From NCBI GenBank assembly GCA_018398815.1, contig CM031600.1, positions 47,614,792-47,678,791 of the forward strand: DNA of 64,000 nt. Direction: 5' to 3'. Of this stretch, positions 12,831-28,129 are shown one piece after another; position 1 is the first letter of the stretch; each line of letters begins with the position of its first letter. The notes beneath the pieces were generated by a model. It saw nothing but the letters and a program-made list of their open reading frames with translations. It did no database searches and was not told the DNA's origin. Position numbers and translations under genes: made by a program. The stretch is from Conus ventricosus. Lineage: Eukaryota > Mollusca > Gastropoda > Neogastropoda > Conidae.

Positions 12831-13186
12831 TTTTTCTCCTATTAGTGTTTATAGGAGATGTTCAAACCATTTGTTCGCGCAGAGACAAATTTCTTGACCA
12901 TAAATTTCAATGATCGTAATGTTTGCAGTACCGAACGGTTTTCTTCCATATTGAATTTAGGATCAGTTTCAGGGCTTCCCCGAAGATGGAGGAGTATGGC
13001 TGCCTTAATGGCGGGATTAAAAAAGGGTCATACACACAAAACTCCCCACTGCCAGGCTATACATGTGCTAGTGCCGCAGGATAATCAGCCTGCCGTACTG
13101 CAAAAAGAAAGCAAGTTTCTAGGGCTTTTTCGTTTAGGGAATTACGGAGTTTGGTGTCCAATTAACTTCTGTGGTTTACTTAGGAG

Positions 13187-13285
13187 CATGTGGTTGTGTG
13201 TGTGTGGTGTGTGTGTGTTGTGTGTGTGTGTGTGTGTGTGCTGTGTGTTGTGTGTTTTGTGTTGTGTGTGTAGTGTGTGTGTTGT
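13187..13285. repeat. GT microsatellite
   Basis: A (GT)n tract with occasional GC and TT interruptions. Confidence 0.85.
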
Positions 13286-13483
13286 TTGTTTGCCGGAGTT
13301 AGGATTATATTTACAATAATAACAATGTCCTTTTTAATGACGTTAACGGAGTAGGAAAGGATAGAGGGCTGGTGGTATAGGGGCAGAAGGGACTGAGGGA
13401 GGGGGAACGATGGGCTGGGGTTTTTGTCATAACCGGTAACTAATGTTAATACAGTTATAGGGAATTACACTACGCGATTCTTG

Positions 13484-13574
13484 TCAGAGAGAGAGAGGGG
13501 GTGTGAGAGAGAGAGAGGGGGGTGGCGAGAGAGAGAGAGCGAGCGAGCGGGAGAGAGAGGGAGAGAGAGAGAGA

Positions 13575-13631
<57 letters not shown>

Positions 13632-13657
13632 GGAGAGAGAGAGAGAGAGAGAGAGCT
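13484..13657. repeat. GA microsatellite
   Basis: A polypurine (GA)n run of about 170 bp with G-rich interruptions. Mirror-symmetric polypurine tracts like this are prone to triplex (H-DNA) formation. Confidence 0.9.
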
Positions 13658-14084
13658 GTATTTATTATACTTCAAGCCTGATGTAAGGACGGTGTAATGA
13701 AATTTACACACTAATCCAACGGAAGATGGAATGCACCATCACTTGTATTTTCAGCCGTAAAAGAAAAACAAAAACAAAAACAGCCAATACAAAATCGACT
13801 GATAGATGATAATTGTATTAAGCTATTCACAGGCCCTTTTCCAATTCATTTTTTCAGATCTGAAGAATTAAACATCATGCTGCTTTCCCCGTGAAAACGA
13901 AGAGCAATGATTCCAAGCATGTGTTTGGAATAAAAAGAACAAGAAGAAGAAGAAATGGGCAGCATATGACGAACTAACAACGCTGCTGTGTTGCATGACG
14001 ATGAAACTGAAAGCAGATCCGAGTGGTGAGGTTCATGTGATGGAACGGTGGAAGAAAGGAGGATGAGGAGGTGGGTGATAGTAA

Positions 14085-14313
14085 GGTGGTGTGGTGGTGG
14101 TGGTGGTGGTGCGTGTGGTGTGTGTGTGTTGTGTGTGTATGTGTTGTGGTGTGTGGTGTGTGTGTGTGTGTGTGTGTAAGTGGAATGTCTGTGTGCTAAT
14201 GCTGCATGTGCATGTGTGTGTATGTGTGTTTGTGGTTGTGTGTGGTGTTTGTGTGCATGTGCGCGCCGCGCGTGTTTTTTGTTTGTGTGTGTGTGTGTTG
14301 TGTGTGTGTGTGG

Positions 14314-14401
<88 letters not shown>

Positions 14402-14473
14402 ACAATAGCAGTCACTGACTCACACCCCCCCCCCCCCCCGCCCTCACCCCCCCCCCCGCCCGCCGCCCCCCCA
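14085..14473. repeat. GGT/GT/GA microsatellite then poly-C
   Basis: (GGT)n at 14090-14110, (GT)n to 14348, (GA)n to 14400, then C-rich runs at 14425-14472. The block lies 0.2-0.6 kb upstream of the actin promoter motifs. Confidence 0.9.
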
Positions 14474-14685
14474 CTCACCCCAGCCCGAAGTTTAGCTGAT
14501 TAGACATTGACCAACGGTTCAGCAGTGGTCAAGAGGCCATACATTCACCGCACGAACCCAAGCCGTACCGCCTTTCGCTGACTGGATACGGATTAAGTTA
14601 AAGAAGCAACAACTCGACCGATCTCTCCCATCAATTTCCGAATCGCGTGTCTGCTCAACCAACGCTACTCCCCGCACGGCAGTTC

Positions 14686-14757
14686 CCGTATATGGCAAAC
14701 CACACGGGACTATTGGTCATAATCCGTCATTTGCGAGGCGTCACACACCTTATTTGG
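14686..14757 (+). promoter_or_regulatory. CArG boxes upstream of the actin start codon
   Basis: CCTTATTTGG at 14748-14757 is a perfect serum-response-factor CArG box (CC, six A/T, GG). CCGTATATGG at 14686-14695 matches except for one G. A reverse CCAAT motif (ATTGG) lies between them near 14712. CArG boxes with CCAAT elements are typical of actin promoters across animals. They sit 180-250 bp before the putative ATG at 14937. The transcription start was not identified. Confidence 0.6.
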
Positions 14758-14936
14758 CTCCTCATTGCCTCGCCCAACAACGGCGGGGAAATACTTGGAA
14801 AAAGGGCGTATCGGACGGTTTTTACGAAAAACCTGGCGAGCGGGCAGCGATCTGTCACAAGTCGCTTCCGAGGTGATTGGGAAGAGAGCTAGTTGGTTTG
14901 GTTTGCGGTCTCAGTTGGGCTGGTTGTAGTGGAAAG

Positions 14937-15068
14937 ATGTGTGACGAAGACAATTGCCGCTCTGTTCGTGGCCAATTGGTACCGGTATGTGCAAGGCTGG
15001 AGGCTTTGCAGGGGATGAATGCCCCCCCCGACTTCTTTCCCTCCATAGTGGCCGCCCACAGACACCAT
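14937..15068 (+). pseudogene. Actin, first coding exon (codons 1-41), frame-broken
   Basis: The sequence starts ATGTGTGACGAAGAC and runs through segments matching actin's N-terminus (GGTATGTGCAAGGCTGG, TTTGCAGGGGATGA, TCCATAGTGG, AGACACCA). It ends at a GTAAGAAATG splice donor exactly where many animal actin genes have an intron (after codon 41). Actin is the filament-forming cytoskeletal ATPase. The exon is slightly longer than the expected 123-126 bp, and small insertions (for example extra C's near 15025 and an extra A in GATGAATG) destroy the frame. The retained intron argues against a processed pseudogene. It is either an unprocessed pseudogene or a real gene with a bad consensus. Confidence 0.85.
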
Positions 15069-16921
15069 GTAAGAAATGAATGAAAAGTTCTGCCATTCTT
15101 TTATTCCTTTTATTTTGTGACTTAAAACACCACTCACCTCTCCACCACTCCAACACCCCCAAAAGTTGTTGAGTCTTGAGTAAGCTTCCAAAAAGTCACA
15201 CAAACTTCACTTTAAAAAGGACTTCAATCCGTATCTGATTCAGTATTGTTTTGTATGGATACTTTCTCCGTTTATATCGGTGTTATCCAGGTTTATTAAA
15301 AAGAAAGATAAGAGAGAGATATAGGAGAGAGAGAGAGAGAGAGAGAAGAGAGGACACTGAATATGATTTTTTATTTGTGCGAAGAAACAATTGCCACAGT
15401 TGTATTATACTTAATTCAAGACGTAACTGCCTTACCAGTTTTTGTTTGTTTTATCGATGTCTACGACATTATTTCTAGAAGTCAATAAGTGTCATACTAG
15501 TTTTTTCATCATCAGGCACACATACACACACACACACACACCTCCTCTCTCTCTCTCTCATCACTTCGTCTCTCATCTCTCTCTCCTCTCTCATCCTCTC
15601 TTCTCACGACCCACACACACACACACACACACACACCACAACACACACACCGCAAACGCAGATACAAGAATGAAAATCTGTTCGATGGGTTGGGGTAAAA
15701 AAAAGTACAATCTGTTCAGCGGTATGGTTTGTTTTTGACCTACGTGTCAAAATTACAATCTGTGAGTACATGCAATCGAGCACGCGAGCGTGTATGACCG
15801 TCCATGGTGTGAGACTGAATCCAGAAATCATTATGAAAACTTTATTATTTCTGTTAGTGCCAATAGTTTTTTATTAAAAATGGAAGCGATTAAGAACGTG
15901 TTACATACTGCTGCGGCGGATTATTTCATTCTTATATGGGGGAGGGGAGGGAGGGGGGGGGGGGTCATTGGTCTTTTATTTTTATTGCAGAAAAGTTTTA
16001 TGGAATAAAAGAAAAATTCGGAAACTTTACATGTAGGCTTTTGAAAAATAAGTTATAGTAAATGGTGCACTTCCATCTTTCAATTTTTGCTCCCCCACGA
16101 CGAACCCTCTTTGTTCCTTGCTCTTCAGACTTCCTTAGCGCCACCCCCCCCCCCCCCCCCACACACACACAAAAAACAAGTTGGGAACGCTCGCGCTACA
16201 ACACACACAACACACACACGCACTAGGCAACACACACACATACGCTCACACGTGAATACTCTCTCCACCTTTTCATCTGTTTCTGTCTGTATGGTCTCAC
16301 TCCTCTCAATCTCTCTCCGAAACTCCTCTCTCTCAATTCTAGACACCTCATCGTCCTCTTCTCTCTCTCTCGTATTTCTCTCTGGTGTGATGTGTGTGTG
16401 TGTTGTGTTGGTGTGTGTGTGCATGCTGTAGCTTTCGCCTAACCGTTCAAGCCATATTACCTTCCTCATTTCCCAGCTTCAACTTTGCAAAATCCTTTTA
16501 TTAAGGGCGTGGTAAGAGGTCGGGGGGCGGGGAGGGAGGAAGGGGCTAAACCGCAAAACCTTACCTGAAAATAGTATGATAATACATCCTTCGCTTAAAA
16601 TTTCAATCACCTTTATCAACAAGGCGTATAGTAGTACAGCACTTTCGGAAAGAATAATATATATAAATATATGTATAGATGTATAATATATAAAGTTTTT
16701 TTTCTCTTTTTTATTCTTTTCTTGCGTATGCAGGGCTGATACTCCTGTGGTCTGTGGACACGTCCTGTATAGCCAGGCAGTGGAGGTTTGTGTTATGATC
16801 CCTTTTTTTATCACGCCAAATTAAGGCAGACCATACTCCATCATCGGGGAAATATATATATATATATATACATAGTATAAATATAATGTATGGTGTGTGT
16901 GTGAGAGTAAAGAAGGATTCG

Positions 16922-16960
<39 letters not shown>

Positions 16961-16962
16961 TA

Positions 16963-17002
<40 letters not shown>

Positions 17003-17115
17003 GTGTGTGTGTGTGTGTGAGTAAAGAAGGATTCGAGCTGTATCTGGGTGATAGGTCTAATTCCTAATGTGGAAATCCTCAACATGACATAAGTCTGGAC
17101 CCTTTGCTTTCACAG
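15069..17115 (+). other. Actin intron (codon 41/42) with simple repeats
   Basis: It is bounded by GTAAGA at 15069 and TTTCACAG at 17108-17115. Inside are GA runs near 15325-15350, CA/CT tracts at 15521-15650, a G-rich run at 15936-15964, poly-C then CA at 16143-16260, a GT run at 16385-16425, and (TA)n tracts at 16852-16870 and 16922-16995. No exon or other gene was seen. The length of about 2 kb is plausible for a mollusc actin intron. Confidence 0.7.
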
Positions 17116-18849
17116 GCGTGATGGTTGGCTGGTTCAGAAGGAGACAGCTACGTGGGGCGGCAGGCCAGAGTAAAACGTGGTAACCTACCCTGGAAGTTAA
17201 TCGCTTCCACCCCCCCCCCATCTGATCACGGTATCAGGGGACCTATCGAGCACGGCTTCGTCCAATCGTCACCAAACTTGGACGACATGGAGAAGATCTC
17301 TTGCAGCACTGGGCCCACGCTCTGGAAGAATCTGGCACCCCCACGGCGAACCAAGATCCTGCTTGGCAAACCAGCAGCGACCCCGGACATACCGCACCGG
17401 CACATGGAGGCAAGATTACACCTTCTAACAAAAAAAAACTGCAACTGATCTGTATCAGAGTAGCCAAAAATAGACCTACACCTCACAACGAGCTGTGCGA
17501 GTGGCCTGTGGTGGATGCCGGCCCCGAGGAAACACCCAGTCCCTGCACGGGGTCCGTCTCCACCAGAAGGCTCCCCCAACAACCCCACGGCCAACCGCGA
17601 GAAGAAGCACCCCCGAATCCAGTACGCGCCCGATCAAAACTGCCCGTTCAAAACTCCGCGCCGCCTAGTACCCGCATTTCGCAGACCTTCAACTAACTCC
17701 CTAGCCACAACTGTGTCAAACTTCCCAACAAACTCCCTCAAACCTACCCCGGTACACCCCAAAACTCTTCATCTTTTCTTCAACTCCAACTCAAGCCATA
17801 CTTTCAACATTCCCCGGCCATGAACGTGCCCATGCCAGGGGGGGCACATTGCCAGCATCCAGGTAGGCCGAGCTATGTCGTTGTGTAGCTCTCTGCTGGC
17901 GCGATGGGGGCCCACTGGCATCGTGCTGGAACTTTCCGTGAAAGGGTGTCTTCCCAATCTGTACCCACGACCGTGCCCCAACTACGAGGTCTGAAGGCAT
18001 CGGAGGGGGCACCCGAACCGCCCCAAGCCGCCCTGTGGACGCCCTGCCCCACCCTGGCCCGGCGGAGGCATAGAATACGCCCAGGGTGGGGGCACCCGCG
18101 GCCCTCCGGTGTTGCGCCCACGAGTGCCATCCAGAGTCATGGCACAGGCGTGACTCTGGCCGGGTGGGAGAGAGTCTTACTACGCGGGGCGCCGGTGATT
18201 CTCACTCCAACCCCTCCCCAACCGACTACCTGATGAAGATCCTCACAGAGCGTGCTACAAGCATTCACCACCACGGCCGAGCGTGAAAAGTGCGCGGACT
18301 CAACGAGAAGCTGTGCTATCGAGCCTGGACTTCGAGCAGGAGAAGAAACGACTATGCCCCTCCTCTTCCCCGGTCCTCGTCCTCCCCTGGAGAATAGCTA
18401 CGAGCTGCCCCGACGTCAGGGGGGTACATTCACAACCATTGGCAACGAGAGGTTCCGCTGGCCCCGGACGCATTGATTGTTCCAGCCTATTGTTTATCCC
18501 TGGGCATGGAGTCCAGCGGTATCCACGTGAACCACCTACAACTCCATCACAGAAGTGCGAGCGATGGACATCGTAAGGACCTGTACGCCAACACTGTGCT
18601 AGTCCGCGGAGGCACCACCATGAACCCCGGCGAATCCGCCGACATGGATGCAGAAGGAGATCACCGCCCTAGGCGACCCCAGTACCATGAAGATCAAGGT
18701 CATCAATCGCGTCCCGCCCGAGCGCAAGTACTCTGTTTGGAACCGCGGCTCCATCCCTGGCCTCTTCTGTCCACCTATCCAGCAGATGTGTGATCTCCAA
18801 CAAGATAGAACGAGTCTTGCCCCTCCATCGTCCACGGAAATGCATCTAA
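17116..18849 (+). pseudogene. Actin, second coding exon (codon 42 to stop), expanded and frame-broken
   Basis: After the splice acceptor the sequence begins GCGTGATGGTTGG (actin codons 42 onward). In order, it then shows actin blocks: ATCGAGCACGGC (about 17247), GACGACATGGAGAAGATCT (about 17281), GGCCAACCGCGAGAAG (about 17590), ACTGGCATCGTGCTGGA (about 17912), GACTACCTGATGAAGATCCT (about 18224), GAGAAGCTGTGCTA (about 18305), AAGGACCTGTACGCCAACAC (about 18575), AGCGCAAGTACTCTGT (about 18720), and a final K-C-I-stop at 18838-18849. An intact exon would be about 1.0 kb; this one is about 1.73 kb. The extra bases are spread through it, the worst being 17600-18215. There is no continuous frame. 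The order of blocks is preserved, so the identity is secure although the reading is not. Confidence 0.85.
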
Positions 18850-19497
18850 AAACGTAGCGTTAATTGTTGTAGAGCATGCTCACGTTCTCAGTGGCATGTC
18901 ATGATTCCTGGGTATAAGCAAGCAGGTTACTACCGAAAAAAGAAAACGGCCCTAGACTCTCCCCACCGCCACCCCCTTCTTGTCTCCTCTCCCCTCCCCT
19001 CTCGCCCGCACTTCTTTTTTAATACAAAAGAAAAAAAAATCCAAGTTATACTATGTTATTAATTTTTACGAACTGAAGATAGAAGTGTGTTTTTGATTTA
19101 AGTTGCTGCTAATCAACACCAAAGTGACCTAATGTTTTTAACATCACTCAAAAACGAGACAACAACGAGCAAGCTTGAGTAAAAGCTCTCTAATGAAAAA
19201 AAAAAAACAAAGAAAAAAAAGAAAGAAAAAAATAGTAAAAGTCAAATATCAGCAGTTGTTTTAAGTGGTCTCTGTGATATTTTTTTCATGGAAAAATGTA
19301 TACCAAATGAACAAGCTCGTCGTTATTGATGAAGAGAATGTTGTACAAAACCGTTGTGGATTGAAAAAGTAGTAAAGGTTGATCAGTGAAAGAAAGGCAC
19401 GGAATGGGTTAAAAGAGAATACAATAATTAAAGCTTTTTTAAAAAAAAACTTTTAAAAAAAAACTTCCAATCACAATGTATCCATACCGGAACAACG
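18850..19497 (+). other. Probable actin 3' UTR
   Basis: AT-rich sequence with A-runs between the actin stop and a canonical AATAAA. No other gene was seen. Confidence 0.4.
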
Positions 19498-19503
19498 AAT
19501 AAA
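19498..19503 (+). terminator. Putative actin polyadenylation signal AATAAA
   Basis: AATAAA lies about 650 bp after the actin stop, a distance ordinary for an invertebrate actin 3' UTR. Microsatellite begins shortly after. Confidence 0.4.
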
Positions 19504-19535
19504 GATGTACAAGTGAAAACTTTTTTTGTGTTTGC

Positions 19536-20159
19536 CTCTCTCTCTCTCTCTCTCATCTCTTTCTCCTCTCGAGCTCTCGTCTCTCTCTCTCTCTCTCTCG
19601 ATGCCACCCTGTCATCTGCTAGCTACCGTCATCAGGCTAACCCCCTACCCCGACGACACCATCGGCCATCCAACTCCCCTTCGTTGGATCAGTCTGCCTG
19701 ACTGACTCTCCATCTCTCTCTCTATCTCTCACAATGTTTTTCCTCGAGACCATGACATCGATGCTTTACATAGTTTCCATTTCCGTCACTCCCCTCCCCT
19801 TAAACTTCCCCCATCAGTCCTCGCCCTCAACCCCATGTCTGCCTCCTCTCGTACGCACTAAACGCGCTCCACGCACACCCACACAAACACAAAACCCCCC
19901 ACACACACACACAACACACACACACACACACACCACACACACACACACACACAATCACACACACACATCACTCTCTTCTCTCCTCACGACTCTCTTTCTC
20001 TCTTTCTCTCCTCTCGTCACACTTCACTCTCCACACTGATGACTCCAAAAACACACACACGCACTCTCTCACTCTCACTCACGCATGTCAGCACACACAC
20101 ACCACCACACACACACACCACACACACACACAACACACACACACACACCCAACGACAAA

Positions 20160-20191
<32 letters not shown>

Positions 20192-20255
20192 GCTCTCCTC
20201 TTTCTCTCTCTCTTACACACACACACACGCACACACACACCACGCACACCCACGC
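19536..20255. repeat. CT and CA microsatellite cluster
   Basis: (CT)n tracts at 19536-19600, 19710-19730, 19970-20010 and 20160-20215 alternate with (CA)n at 19895-19970 and 20095-20155. Between them are short unique islands. No gene could be supported. Confidence 0.85.
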
Positions 20256-20529
20256 AGCACACACTGTCACAGAGACAGAAGAGAAGAGAGAGCGCGAAAA
20301 TAGCCAAATACAAGTACTGTTTCACCTCACACAAAACCAACAACGCGCGAACACACGCATGTCAAAGTTCAAGTTATTCTAGTCCACTGACAACACAGAT
20401 CCACAACGCGTGGAGCGGGCGCGGTCCGCAACAACACGCACACCTCTGAGAGCGAGAGAAGAGAGAGAGAGAGAGAGCAAATACAGTAATATCACACTCA
20501 CGACACACATCACGTGCGCATGGCGCAAA

Positions 20530-20715
20530 CACAACGCTTCAAAGTTCAAGTTATTATAGTCAAGGCCGACAGCATCAAGTTATTAAGTCAAGCCGACAAC
20601 ATCAAGTTTATTATAGTCAAGTCAAGCCGACAGCATCAAGTTATATATAGTCAAGCCGACAACATCAAGTGTTATTAATAAAGTTCAAGAAAGATCATGG
20701 CCGACAACATAGAGC
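20530..20715. repeat. Short tandem repeat with a unit of about 30 bp
   Basis: Five to six degenerate copies of a unit containing CAAGTTATTATAGTCAAG and CCGACA(G/A)CATC. Copies vary by small indels. Confidence 0.75.
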
Positions 20716-20939
20716 CATAAACGCGCACGCACGCACACTCAGAGAGGAGAGGGGCAATAACATCCTGTAAATTCGCTTGCTTCATACTTCAATGTGAGTT
20801 CAGTGTGGTGATGGTATCTAACACCATCCAAGTCAGTTGCCCCGACTTGTCTGACAAGCCGTGGCCCAGTTGGCAAGATCGTGCAAACCATAGCCACGGG
20901 CATTCGAGCATCGTTTTCTTTTTTAAGCCATGCATTCCG

Positions 20940-21030
20940 TCACACAACGCACAGCACGGCACGCACGCACGCACGCCGCGACGCACCACGGCACGCACGC
21001 ACACACACACACAACACACACACACAGTTG
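20940..21030. repeat. ACGC/CA microsatellite
   Basis: (GCAC)n and (CA)n runs. The sequence on either side (20720-20940 and 21030-21290) shows no recognisable gene. Confidence 0.7.
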
Positions 21031-21289
21031 CACGCAGCATGGAACAAAGACAACTTGACCGGATCAAGCAAACGTCGCTTTCAAGACAACTTGACAGCGA
21101 AGTCTTTAAAGAACCACATGCTCCCTCAGAAGTGTTGTGTCCCTAACCTTTTTGTACTCCCAGTTCTTATAGAACAGGAATACTTTACAACGGGAACGAA
21201 GAAATGCTGTCTGTGGTGTGTGTCTGTCCGTCCGTTCATCCGCGGTCAAAATGTGTTCCACTCGCTCCAGACAAAACTACTCGGCCGAT

Positions 21290-22505
21290 CTTTCTGAAAA
21301 TTTGTAGGTATGGTCATTATAGGTCACGGATGATGCCCGATGTGTATTTTACCGTTATGGCCGTTACTAACGGCCATAACGGTTTTCCTTCTTTATTAAG
21401 TACTTGGCCGATCTCTGAAAATTTGTAGGCATGTTCATTATGGGTCACGGATCATGTCCGATGTGTTATTTTACCGTTATAGCTGTTACTAATGGCTATA
21501 ACGGCCCATAACGGTTTTTCTTTGTTATGTAATATCTCAGAAAGTACTTTGCCGATCTTTCTGAAAATTTGTAGGTATGCTCCTTATGGGTCACAGATCA
21601 TATCCAATATGTTATTTTACCGTTATTAATGGCCATAACGGTTTTCCTTCTTTATGTAATATCTCAGAAAGTACTTGGCCGATCTTTCTGAAAACGTGTA
21701 GGCGTGTTCATTATGGGTCACGGATCATGCCCGATGTGTTATTTTACAGTTACAGCCGATACTAACGGTCATAACGGTTTTCATCTTTATAGAATATCTC
21801 AGAAAGTACCTGGCCAATCTTTCTGAAAATTTGTAGGTATGATCATCATGGGCCACGGATGATGCCCGATGTGTTATTTTAACTGTTATAGCCGTTACTA
21901 ACGAGAGACAGCGGAACTAACGGCTATAACGGTTTTTCTTCTTTATAGAATTCTTAGAAAGTACTTGGCCGATCTTTCTGAAAATTTGTAGGTATGTTCA
22001 TTATGGGTCACGGATAATGCCCGATGTGTTATTTTAACAGTTATAACCGTTACTAACGGCTATAACGGTTTTTCTTCTTTATGGAATATCTTTGAAAGTA
22101 CTTGACCGATCTTTCTGAAAATATGTATGTTCATTATGGGTCACTGATGATGCCAGATGTTTTATTTTACCGTTATAGCTGTTACTAACGGCTATAACAG
22201 TTTTTTATATATTTTTATGGAATATCCCAGAAAGTACTTAGCTGATCTTTCTGAAAATTTGTAGGTATGTTCATTATGGGTCACGGATGATGCCCGATGT
22301 TTTATTTTACCGCTATAGCCGTTACTAACGGCTATAAACAGTTTTCTTCTTTATGGAAAATCTCAAAGTATTTGGCCGATCTTTCTGAAAATTTGAAGGA
22401 TGTTCACAATAGGTCACAGATGATGGCCCATGTTTACCAGAATAGCCGTTACTAACGGCTATAACGGCCCAAAACGGTTTTTCCTCTTTATGGAATATCT
22501 CACGT
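21290..22505. repeat. Tandem repeat with a unit of about 137 bp, roughly nine copies, with internal inverted repeats
   Basis: The landmark CCGATCTTTCTGAAAATTTG recurs near 21280, 21410, 21552, 21682, 21815, 21968, 22106, 22243 and 22377. Each unit also carries TATGGGTCACGGAT, GATGCCCGATGT and a foldback (ACCGTTATAGCCGTTA facing TAACGGCTATAACGGT). A hairpin could therefore form in every copy. No transposase was seen. Confidence 0.85.
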
Positions 22506-22599
22506 GTATTCAAGATAAACTGGGAGTACGCTTATATACTATACATCTTATACTCGAAGGGAAGCAGACTGCGCAAAGGTCGCCATGACTCCTCGATGC

Positions 22600-22690
22600 G
22601 CTTCAAAGGTCAAAAATATTTTTGGCACAGCCAGAATTCGAACCTGAACTTTCTGGATGGTTGGGCGTCTTATGACATGCCTTTATTATT
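22600..22690 (-). repeat. Possible tRNA-derived SINE remnant
   Basis: On the minus strand a box-B-like GGTTCGAATTC precedes CTGGCTGTGCC, as in a tRNA acceptor/T-arm half. No clear box A or full cloverleaf was found, so this is at best a truncated SINE head. Confidence 0.35.
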
Positions 22691-22870
22691 ATTGCTATTT
22701 GTTCATTGCCTTTCAAATTCTGTCCCTCTTCTTACCTGAAATCGAGAGCTGTTCATGAGATCGTAGGCTGATCAGCCCACAAATCCCTTTGTTCCAGCAT
22801 CTATGACGATGGTTTTGGCTTGAATTCCAGATTCTCTAATGCTGCACATACATGCACATGTACATACACT

Positions 22871-22926
<56 letters not shown>

Positions 22927-24250
22927 CAGAGAGAGCGAGAGAGAGAGAACGTTCAAGTAATTGCGCATTCTCACTTCATAAGTCTTCAGTCACCTTGCCA
23001 TTTTTTAACCGTATGCGATACAAATTTGAAACGTGTTTCAACAAAAAATTCTGTGCTATATGTGTGGACAAAATCGAAATGGTGTCTTCATTAGAGGCCT
23101 TTTTCTTTAGGAAGGGAGGGAGGTGTAAAAGATGCAAAAATTATATGCATTGACCTTAAAAAAGGATCCTAGCACAGAGCAGTTAAGCAACTTGTGTTTA
23201 CGAACCTGAATCTTGGAAAACAGTCCAATTCAAACTCAACCCGAAGTCCAATTCAAACTCAAACGATTGTCAGCAGTATATGGGTGCCAGCATGAGTCAT
23301 ACTGGACAACTGTCCATTGGAGTGACATTTTCTTTCAAGGAGGAAAATCTAAACTGGAAATAAGTAAAGTTCTACAGTTCCAGGATAGCAAGAAACGAGC
23401 CAGCTAAGCTGTTTATAAAGTGGTTAAAGAATTGTTCAAACTTTTCAATTCTTAAAGAATGAACACGTAATGGTGGTTGTTTTTTCTTTTTTTTTAAACA
23501 GCATAGCTGAAGAGAACTTGTGTGCTAAATTTTAAGGTGAAATAGCGACTACTTGAAGGAGCCCTTATTTTCTGTCAGTGGAAAAAAAGAGGATTATCCA
23601 ATTCTTGCGATCGATGAAAATGTTTTGAGTTGTTCTAAATAAGCGCATATAACATTCACGGGAGAAAACTTTTGATTCCAAATGCAACTGTCCAAACAGA
23701 TGGAGGTGGGCGTTAATAATAAAAGATACATTTTACTTTCTGATGGGACAGAATCTTCTCTGTTTTGTTCCATGCCCAAGGCTATGTCATGATCCATCTT
23801 TGGCAAGAAAAGTCCACACATGACACAAAATATAAACTGTTTTGCCTGAAGTTATGCAGCCTGTCTTTGTCTTTGAACCACATGTACAGACAATACTCAC
23901 CTTTAAGTGCACTGGTTCCCATTACTTATCTACAGCAATTTATTAATGTTCTGACTTCTCCCTCATACATTCTGCAGTCCCACAACTCTTTGTTGTCGTA
24001 TGTGTACTTTATTTGACAATACCTGTGTATTTTTTTCATGCTGCTTTAGCTCCATTCACACCATAACTGCTTGTATCATGTAACACTTTCAAAAAGGAAC
24101 ACACAACCCATTAAAATCACTGTGGTTGATCAGGAATTGCTCTCTTTCAAGCACATGAATAACACGAATCACAAATAATGAAACAGCTGTTTTCTGATTG
24201 CAGTTGACAGTTTATTGAGGATTCTAACGGTCGTTTAAGATGGCACACAC
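22690..24250. other. No gene recognised; GA run at 22876-22950
   Basis: Unique-looking AT-rich sequence with one (GA)n tract. No domain or exon structure was recognised. Confidence 0.45.
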
Positions 24251-24261
24251 TTCCTGTTTCA

Positions 24262-24904
24262 TTTGCCCACATCGGCAATGTCATTTCATTTGCCCATTCT
24301 TACCTGCATGCACCCATATTGGCAATGTCATTTCATTTGCCCATTATTACCTGTATCCACCATATTGGCAATGTCATTTCATTTGCCCATTATTACCTGT
24401 ATCCACCATATTGGCAATGTCATTTCATTTGCCCATTATTACCTGTATCCACCATATTGGCAATGTCATTTCATTTGCCCATTATTACCTGTATCCACCA
24501 TATTGGCAATGACATTTCATTTGCCCATTATTACCTGTATCCACCATATTGGCAATGTCATTTCATTTGCCCATTATTACCTGTATCCACCATATTGGCA
24601 ATGTCATTTCATTTATCTTATCTGTATGCACCCCCATCGGCAATGTCATTTCATTTGTCCATTATTACTGTATCCACCATATTGGCAATGTCATTTCATT
24701 TGTCCATTATTACCTGTATCCACCATATGGCAATGTCATTTCATTTGTCTTATCTGTATGCACCCCCATCGGCAATGTCATTTCATTTGTCCATTATTAC
24801 CTGTATCCACCATATTGGCAATGTCATTTCATTTGCCCATTATTACCTGTATCCACCATATTGGCAATGTCATTTCATTTGTCTTATCTGTATGCACCCC
24901 CATC
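24262..24904. repeat. 42-46 bp minisatellite, array 1
   Basis: Repeated units begin GGCAATGTCATTTCATTTG and continue either with CCCATTATTACCTGTATCCA plus CCATATT (46 bp) or with TCTTATCTGTATGCACCCCC plus ATC (about 42 bp). Because 46 is not a multiple of three and the unit lacks stops, the array is open in several plus-strand frames at once. These are not proteins. The array stops abruptly at 24904, where a TIR element begins. Confidence 0.95.
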
Positions 24905-27982
<3,078 letters not shown>

Positions 27983-28039
27983 CATCGGCAATGTCATTTC
28001 ATTTGTCCATTATTACCTGTATCCACCATATTGGCAATG
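27983..28039. repeat. Remnant of the 46-bp minisatellite between two insertions
   Basis: About 1.2 array units (CATCGGCAATGTCATTTC... to ...CATATTGGCAATG) separate the two 3-kb insertions. This shows that the array on both sides was once continuous. Confidence 0.9.
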
Positions 28040-28129
28040 CAGACCTGTTTACCCCCCAAAATGTCTTGGAGTAGCTGAGATATCCAAAAATAGTAGCAGG
28101 GGTATGAAAAGTAGTAGCAAATGCGAGGC

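Noticed and set aside
24262..24904. CRISPR-like regular array
   Set aside because: Units are contiguous variants of one sequence with no unique spacers, in a eukaryotic context; it is a minisatellite.
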